Assembly (NCBI RefSeq): GCF_016591975.1 | Contig: NZ_AP024169.1 | Span: 2,333,001-2,397,000, forward strand | DNA from: Anaeromicropila herbilytica | Lineage (GTDB): Bacteria > Bacillota > Clostridia > Lachnospirales > Lachnospiraceae | Direction of reading: 5' to 3' | Length of the DNA: 64,000 bases | Shown: one piece after another, positions 59,039 to 64,000 of the stretch | Layout of the letters: each line of letters starts with the position of its first letter | How positions within the stretch are numbered: the first letter of the stretch is position 1 | Position numbers and translations under genes: made by a program | The notes under the pieces: model-generated | Told to the model about the DNA's origin: nothing | Databases searched by the model: none | Seen by the model: the letters and a program-made list of their open reading frames with translations, nothing else

Positions 59039-59608
59039 TTCAAAAAGAATACAATTTCAAAGTGTTTGTATAGAGATAATTAATAAAATATCGGTAGGTC
59101 AGAGGTTATGACTTGTTTTTGTGTATAACTAGTTTTACATAGTAGCGCTTAATTGCAGTTTGGTAATTTTAGATACTGCTTATTTTCTTGTGCTTATGAA
59201 TAGTTATCGAAGATAGGATCGCGTTATTTTTATATTATTTCTATATTACTTTTATAATATATACACATTGAAATAGCAATTGACAATCCTATTTTATCAC
59301 CTAATTTATAATATTGTTGTATTGAATATGATGTTATTGTATGCGCGTTCTTATTTAGCATCTAGTTTATTTGGTTTCGATTAATCTTAGATTAATGCTT
59401 AGATCAATTATACTGTTTGCTAGTAATCAATAGTGCTATACAATTATCATTATTATATTGATACATCGTGAGTTTGTAAATTACTGAAAGCTATGGGATA
59501 GAGAGGTCCTATAGCTTTTTTTATCTTATATTGGCTTTTCTGATTAAGAAAACCTTACTAAGATTAGGAAAGATGCTATTTTGATGTACATCGAAAGGCG
59601 GAATTTAT
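59039..59608 (+). ncRNA. Long 5' leader of the ABC-F gene with attenuator
   Basis: 570 bp without a gene. The distal end carries an intrinsic terminator, AAAGCTATGGGA / TCCTATAGCTTT (59487-59518) plus T-run to 59525, only 84 nt before the ABC-F start. A second weak promoter-like pair (TTGACA 59280-59285 and TAATTT/TATAAT near 59302-59312) lies inside. I find no known riboswitch consensus. Confidence 0.6.
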
Positions 59609-61291
59609 ATGGCAGAAATTAGTGTAAATAATTTAACTTTTTCTTATGAAACGAGTTACGATAATATTTTTGAAAATACGAGTTTTCAATTTGACACCGA
59701 TTGGAAGTTGGGGTTCATTGGGAGAAACGGCAAAGGAAAAACTACATTTCTAAATCTACTCTTAGGCAAATATGATTATAGAGGAACAATTGTAAGTAAT
59801 GTTTCTTTTGATTATTTTCCTTTTCAGGTAGAAGAGAAGGATACAATCACATTAGAGATCATCAAAACAATCATAGCTCCATTCTTAGAGTGGGATAAGA
59901 AAATGAGAGACTATGAGAAAGAATTTGAACTCAAAGCCGATCTTTTAGAAGAGAGTGATTCATACAACGAATATAGTGAAATATTGAATCAATATTTGTT
60001 ACATGATGGATATCAAATTGAAGAATTGATCAAAAAAGAAATTGCAAAACTGAAACTTAAGGAAGAGGTACTATATCGTCCTTTCTCTACATTAAGTAAT
60101 GGGGAACAGACTAAGCTATTATTGGCAGGGCTATTTCTAAAGAAGAATAATTTTCTATTAATCGATGAACCAACCAATCATCTTGATATGGATGCAAGAG
60201 AAGTGTTAAAAGATTACTTGGCAACAAAAAAGGGATTCTTATTGGTATCCCATGACCGAGATTTTATAGATCATGTAGTTGATCATATATTATCAATTAA
60301 TCGAAATACAATAGAGGTCATTAAAGGAAACTTCTCTACTTGGCAAGAAAATAAGAACCGAAGGGATCAATTTGAGCTAGCAGAAAATGAAAAGCTAGAG
60401 AAAAGTATTCTACACCTTGAGGTAGCAGTTCGTAATACAGCAGGATGGTCGGATAAGATTGAAAGTACGAAGATTGGTGCAGGACCTGTGGATCGTGGAT
60501 ATATTGGAGCGCAATCAGCCAAGATGATGAAACGCGCGAAAGCAATTGAGCATAGAAAGAATCGAGAGATTGAAGAAAAATCAAAATTGTTAAAGGATAT
60601 TGATACAACGGAATCTTTAAAAATGAATCTGTTAGAGATGAAGAAGAATCGAGTTCTGGATGTGACGGATCTAACACTTGGTTACTTAAATGAACAAAAT
60701 GATGATTTATTTGACAATTACCTGTTCAAAAATCTAACTTTTACATTGAATGTTGGAGAACGCATCGCTTTAAGTGGAAAAAATGGTTGTGGAAAATCAA
60801 GTATTCTAAAATTTATTTTGGATCATGATAAGAAAAATAAGAACTCTAACATCTTATATCAGTATAAAGGTAATATCAAATTAACCAATGACGTTGTTAT
60901 ATCCTATGTACCACAGGATACAAGCTTTTTGAAAGGTTCCTTAAAGGATCATATAGAATCTATGGGATTTAAAGAGAGTACATTTAAGATGTTACTTCGT
61001 AAGTTAGATTTTCCACGAATTCAATTTGAAAAGAATATGGAGGAATATAGTGAAGGGCAAAAGAAGAAGGTACTCTTAGCAGGAAGCTTAATCTCTCCTT
61101 CTCATTTGTTTATCTGGGATGAACCACTTAATTATATTGATGTTCTATCAAGAATACAGATTGAAGAGCTATTGTTAGAATATCAGCCAACCATGCTCTT
61201 TGTAGAGCATGATACTGTATTTACCAAGAAAATAGCTACGAAGATTATTCATTTGAATTCGAAGGATAGTTATATCATTGAGACTTCATAA
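59609..61291 (+). CDS. ABC-F type ribosomal protection protein (Lsa/CplR-like)
   Basis: 560 residues, two ATPase domains in one chain and no membrane segment, the ABC-F plan. The first domain has GFIGRNGKGKTTF, signature LSNGEQTK and LLIDEPTNHLD; the second has SGKNGCGKSS, signature YSEGQKKK and FIWDEPLNYID. The interdomain linker (RNTAGWSDKIESTKIG ... DRGYIGAQSAKMMKRAK) and the N-terminal DTDWKLGFIGRNG resemble Lsa/Vga-type proteins, which displace lincosamide, streptogramin A and pleuromutilin antibiotics from the ribosome. The attenuator leader supports antibiotic-induced expression. Ribosome-binding site AAAGGCGG. Confidence 0.9.
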   Translation: MAEISVNNLTFSYETSYDNIFENTSFQFDTDWKLGFIGRNGKGKTTFLNLLLGKYDYRGTIVSNVSFDYFPFQVEEKDTITLEIIKTIIAPFLEWDKKMRDYEKEFELKADLLEESDSYNEYSEILNQYLLHDGYQIEELIKKEIAKLKLKEEVLYRPFSTLSNGEQTKLLLAGLFLKKNNFLLIDEPTNHLDMDAREVLKDYLATKKGFLLVSHDRDFIDHVVDHILSINRNTIEVIKGNFSTWQENKNRRDQFELAENEKLEKSILHLEVAVRNTAGWSDKIESTKIGAGPVDRGYIGAQSAKMMKRAKAIEHRKNREIEEKSKLLKDIDTTESLKMNLLEMKKNRVLDVTDLTLGYLNEQNDDLFDNYLFKNLTFTLNVGERIALSGKNGCGKSSILKFILDHDKKNKNSNILYQYKGNIKLTNDVVISYVPQDTSFLKGSLKDHIESMGFKESTFKMLLRKLDFPRIQFEKNMEEYSEGQKKKVLLAGSLISPSHLFIWDEPLNYIDVLSRIQIEELLLEYQPTMLFVEHDTVFTKKIATKIIHLNSKDSYIIETS

Positions 61292-61477
61292 AGGATTAAT
61301 CGTATTTATCTCGTGTGACTTAATCACTTATATATTTATCTATTTGGATATAATAAGGATTAGCGAAAGAAGTTAAGCAAGCATTCATACACTTTATCTC
61401 ATGAGTGGATTTTGTTCACTCTAAAACAGAAAATGATAAAGAACCTTCTTTCTAAAAAATCACACGGAGGATAGATT

Positions 61478-61795
61478 ATGTTTTCATTTTTAAAACAAAA
61501 TACAAAAACAGTTAATGTAAACGAAATTGATCAATTATTAGGAAAGATAGAACTTATTGATATTAGAGAGCCCTATGAATATCACACAGGTGCAATTCAA
61601 TCTGCTAAGAATATACCGATGGACCAGTTATTAGCAACTCCTCAGAAGTATATTTCGAAAGAGAAGGAGTATTACATTGTGTGTCATTCAGGCGGTAGAA
61701 GTTCCATGGCATGTAATCACTTGACGAAGCAAGGATATCAGGTGATTAATGTTATTGGTGGGGTAGGTTCCTACCAAGGAAATAATATTATATAA
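61478..61795 (+). CDS. Single-domain rhodanese-like protein
   Basis: 105 residues with the rhodanese core IELIDIREPYEYHTGAI and the active-site loop YIVCHSGGRSSMAC, where the first Cys is the persulfide-carrying residue; HxGGRS is the typical loop for small sulfurtransferases. Cytoplasmic. Its partner is unknown. Ribosome-binding site ACGGAGGAT. Confidence 0.92.
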   Translation: MFSFLKQNTKTVNVNEIDQLLGKIELIDIREPYEYHTGAIQSAKNIPMDQLLATPQKYISKEKEYYIVCHSGGRSSMACNHLTKQGYQVINVIGGVGSYQGNNII

Positions 61796-61842
61796 AAGGT
61801 ATGATAAAGTAGATATATATCGAACTGTTATGATTTTTATAT

Positions 61843-61871
61843 TTGACATCCCTCTAATATAGCTCTATAAT
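61843..61871 (+). promoter_or_regulatory. Consensus sigma-A promoter
   Basis: TTGACA (61843-61848), a 17-nt spacer and TATAAT (61866-61871), a perfect consensus. A terminator-like hairpin begins 17 nt downstream (61888), so the default transcript would be about 45 nt. Confidence 0.85.
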
Positions 61872-61887
61872 ATACTAATATATGGAT

Positions 61888-61925
61888 ATAACAGCGTCTT
61901 ACATAATGGACGCTGTTATTTTATA
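61888..61925 (+). terminator. Terminator-like hairpin directly after the promoter
   Basis: Perfect 11-bp stem ATAACAGCGTC / GACGCTGTTAT with a 10-nt loop, then TTTATATATA. The U-tract is imperfect. The remaining sequence to the ABC gene (61926-62153) holds nothing else I can name. Confidence 0.7.
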
Positions 61926-62153
61926 TATATAACTTTATTAAGAAATTACTTTAAATTACTAGTTATAGATGTTCTATACTTTCTAAATACACACGAATAG
62001 GCAATTAATTACAGAAATATATCTAGATTGTCTAATGTCTGATCTATCAAGTATTTAATAAACGTTTCTAGGAATTAAATTAATTTTATAATATATATTG
62101 TAAATTATTATGAAACAGTAAATGAGTAAACAAGATAAAACGAGGGAGTAAAG

Positions 62154-63803
62154 ATGAAGGAATTATTATTAAAACGAAAATCAAAATTTATTCAGTATCT
62201 AATTGCAACTTGTATGTTTATCGTCGATCATTTCGCTAGAATGGTATTGTTTGCCCTTATTCTAGGTGCTATCGAGAAAGGGGATGTTAAGAATTATAAA
62301 TATGTCGTTATTCTTACGGTTATATTTGTAATCTATTCTCCACTTAATTTTTTGATTTCCAGGCTTTTAAGGATCGGATATATGCGTGATACTATCTTAG
62401 ATGTTCGTAAGCAAGCATTTGATAAGATTATTAATCTATCATTTAAGCAATATTCGCAAAAGTCAAAGGAAATCTACATATCGAACTTAATTAATGATAT
62501 TAATACCTTTGAGAATAAGTTTTTTATAAGTTTATTGAACTTTCTGATTAATGTAGGAATGTTTTTCTTATCGCTAATTGCTTTAGTATATCTTGACTAT
62601 AAGCTTGCGATATGTATGACAATATCTTCTTTGCTTTTGTTTGTGATGGCTAATTTTTTCACAAAGAAGTCAACTTCTTTAGAGCAAGAGCTTTCTAGCA
62701 CCAATGAGACATTTACTACTGATGTCTCGAATACGTTTAATGGAATTGAGATCCTTAAGTTAAATAATATTGAAGATAAATTTTTATTAAAAGCAATGAA
62801 GTCCATTGATCGTGTGGAAAAGAAAAAGTATGCTGCCAATGTATTCTCGGAATTACAAAGAAATGTAATACGAATCTTTGCTTATCTTATTATGGTATTT
62901 GTGTTATTTTATTTATCAAAATCAATGAATCAAGGTATGGGTTTAGGAGTTGCAACTTTCTTATTCCAACTATCTAGTTCAATGAGTATGTTCTTAATTA
63001 GCGCATTTCCAACGTGGAATCAATGTAAGGCTTCTATGAGTATTTACGAAAAGATAGCAATACCAGAGGATGATATAGAGAGTGAAAGTTTAGGAAATAA
63101 GGAGTTCTTATTTGATACGAAAATTGAAGTGAAGAATATGACATTCTCTTATGATAATAAAACCATTTTTAAAGACGCTAGCTTCATGATAGAAAAAGGA
63201 AAGAAATATCTAATAAAAGGAGTAAGTGGAGCAGGTAAATCTACGTTAATGAATCTGTTGGCAATGATCTATGATAACTATGAAGGAATGATTCAGGTAG
63301 ATGGTGTGGATTATAAAGAAATATCTGAAAAATCTTTTAATGAAAATGTCGCATTTATCTATCAAGATGTATTCCTTTTTGAGGATTCAATCAGAAATAA
63401 TATTACGCTATATAAAGATATTGATGAAAAATATATAGATTATGCTGTAAAAGTATGTGGTCTTGATGCCGTTATTTCTGATAAGGCAAATGGAATTGAG
63501 GAAAGGTTAACGGAGAATGGAAAGAATCTATCCGGTGGTCAAAGACAAAGAATCTCGATTGCAAGAGCAATTGCTAAGAACTCACAGATCTTATTTGTTG
63601 ACGAAGGTACTTCTAGTCTAAATGAAGAGCTAGGAAAAGAAATTGAAAAAGTATTCTTAGAACTAGATAATACGGTAATTGCCATTAGTCATAGATTCTA
63701 TGAAGGGGTAACGGATTGCTATGATTATGTCTTAGAGCTTAAGAATGGTCATATTCATAAATATCCTGCAAAAGATTATTTTGACGAGGTGATCACATGC
63801 TAA
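62154..63803 (+). CDS. ABC exporter subunit (membrane + ATPase), first of a pair
   Basis: 549 residues with a six-helix ABC_membrane domain (first helix ATCMFIVDHFARMVLFAL) and an ATPase with Walker A GVSGAGKST, signature LSGGQRQR, Walker B ILFVDEGTSSLNEE and the switch His in AISHRFYEG. The Walker B region DEGTSSL is a slight variant of DEATSAL. The next gene overlaps its end by 7 bp, so it is the first half of a heterodimeric exporter for a peptide, lipid or drug. Ribosome-binding site GAGGGAG. Confidence 0.9.
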   Translation: MKELLLKRKSKFIQYLIATCMFIVDHFARMVLFALILGAIEKGDVKNYKYVVILTVIFVIYSPLNFLISRLLRIGYMRDTILDVRKQAFDKIINLSFKQYSQKSKEIYISNLINDINTFENKFFISLLNFLINVGMFFLSLIALVYLDYKLAICMTISSLLLFVMANFFTKKSTSLEQELSSTNETFTTDVSNTFNGIEILKLNNIEDKFLLKAMKSIDRVEKKKYAANVFSELQRNVIRIFAYLIMVFVLFYLSKSMNQGMGLGVATFLFQLSSSMSMFLISAFPTWNQCKASMSIYEKIAIPEDDIESESLGNKEFLFDTKIEVKNMTFSYDNKTIFKDASFMIEKGKKYLIKGVSGAGKSTLMNLLAMIYDNYEGMIQVDGVDYKEISEKSFNENVAFIYQDVFLFEDSIRNNITLYKDIDEKYIDYAVKVCGLDAVISDKANGIEERLTENGKNLSGGQRQRISIARAIAKNSQILFVDEGTSSLNEELGKEIEKVFLELDNTVIAISHRFYEGVTDCYDYVLELKNGHIHKYPAKDYFDEVITC

Positions 63804-64000
63804 ATAAATTATATAAAGTCTTGCCTTATTTTTTACTTGCTATTATAGTAGCGGTTTTTAATTGCATTCTTGATGGTTATGTAACAAAGAAAATGATGGA
63901 TATTCTTGATTTTACGTTAAAGAAAGATATGACATCAGTAAAAGAAAGTGCACCAATGTTAATTATTGTTTCACTATTTCTAGTGCCACTTGGTATTCTT
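63797..64000 (+). CDS. ABC exporter subunit, second of the pair (N-terminal part only)
   Basis: 68 codons to the window edge, starting MLNKLYKVLPYFLLAIIVAV, an N-terminal transmembrane helix of an ABC_membrane domain, then DGYVTKKMMDIL and a second hydrophobic stretch. It overlaps the preceding gene by 7 bp and has a GAGGTGAT ribosome-binding site. Only the beginning is visible. Confidence 0.75.
   Translation, partial: MLNKLYKVLPYFLLAIIVAVFNCILDGYVTKKMMDILDFTLKKDMTSVKESAPMLIIVSLFLVPLGIL

Noticed and set aside
1..64000. CRISPR array, rRNA or tRNA genes
   Set aside because: I saw no regularly spaced short direct repeats and no tRNA- or rRNA-like sequence. Without a covariance-model scan a tRNA cannot be fully excluded, but no gap shows the TTCGAATC-arm/acceptor pattern in context; TTCGAATC at 50041-50048 is the MITE end.

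Overview
This window is AT-rich, densely coding DNA from a low-GC, anaerobic, probably spore-forming Firmicute. Several things point to Clostridia/Lachnospiraceae: a YesM/YesN-controlled plant-glycan locus with GH30, GH42 and GH43 enzymes; tandem germination-type (Csp-like) subtilases; rubrerythrin; an [FeFe] hydrogenase; a T-box-controlled methionyl-tRNA synthetase; and an extra archaeal-type aspartyl-tRNA synthetase. It resembles a Lachnoclostridium phytofermentans-like genome, but that is an inference from gene content, not a search result.

Layout. 1-5 kb: end of a holin-like gene, an FAD oxidoreductase, miaB, and a LytTR/DUF3021 regulator pair on the minus strand. 5.2-18 kb: a sugar ABC importer (lipoprotein plus two permeases), its likely histidine kinase and AraC-type response regulator, then GH30, GH42 and GH43 enzymes. 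A complete IS4-family element (1555 bp, 18-bp inverted repeats, 8-bp target duplication) sits between GH30 and GH42, inside an older MITE-like repeat. 18.2-18.6 kb: a 441-bp cassette with inverted ends carrying one small membrane protein. 18.6-20.5 kb: a leader with an Asp/Asn-rich short ORF and an intrinsic terminator, ahead of the archaeal-type AspRS. 20.7-26.3 kb: another leader peptide plus terminator ahead of an ABC/DUF1854/ABC cluster whose ABC proteins carry N-terminal zinc ribbons. 26.4-34 kb: a DUF6323/DUF6179-like pair, rubrerythrin, two Csp-like proteases and an HD-like protein. 34.4-39.5 kb: an ABC-2 exporter, a broken zinc-peptidase gene, VanW and an SGNH hydrolase. 39.8-45.9 kb: MATE, an ISL3 element sitting in the MATE terminator, sdpR/sdpI, a 300-bp palindromic element and a SulP transporter. 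46.5-54 kb: a SWIM/SNF2 helicase, an intact copy of the MITE, a secreted protein, GNAT, an alpha/beta hydrolase, DUF523 and a CopG-type protein. 54.1-64 kb: T-box plus metG, [FeFe] hydrogenase, a 50-residue small protein, thymidine kinase, an ABC-F protein with a long attenuator leader, a rhodanese and the start of a heterodimeric ABC exporter.

The recurring theme is regulation by premature termination. Short ORFs with good ribosome-binding sites followed by strong intrinsic terminators precede aspS2, the ABC/DUF1854/ABC cluster and the ABC-F gene. A perfect promoter runs straight into a terminator before the last ABC exporter, and a T-box precedes metG. The second theme is repeat elements: one MITE family with a compensatory base change in its hairpin, one palindromic intergenic repeat family, and two insertion sequences whose exact insertion points can be read.
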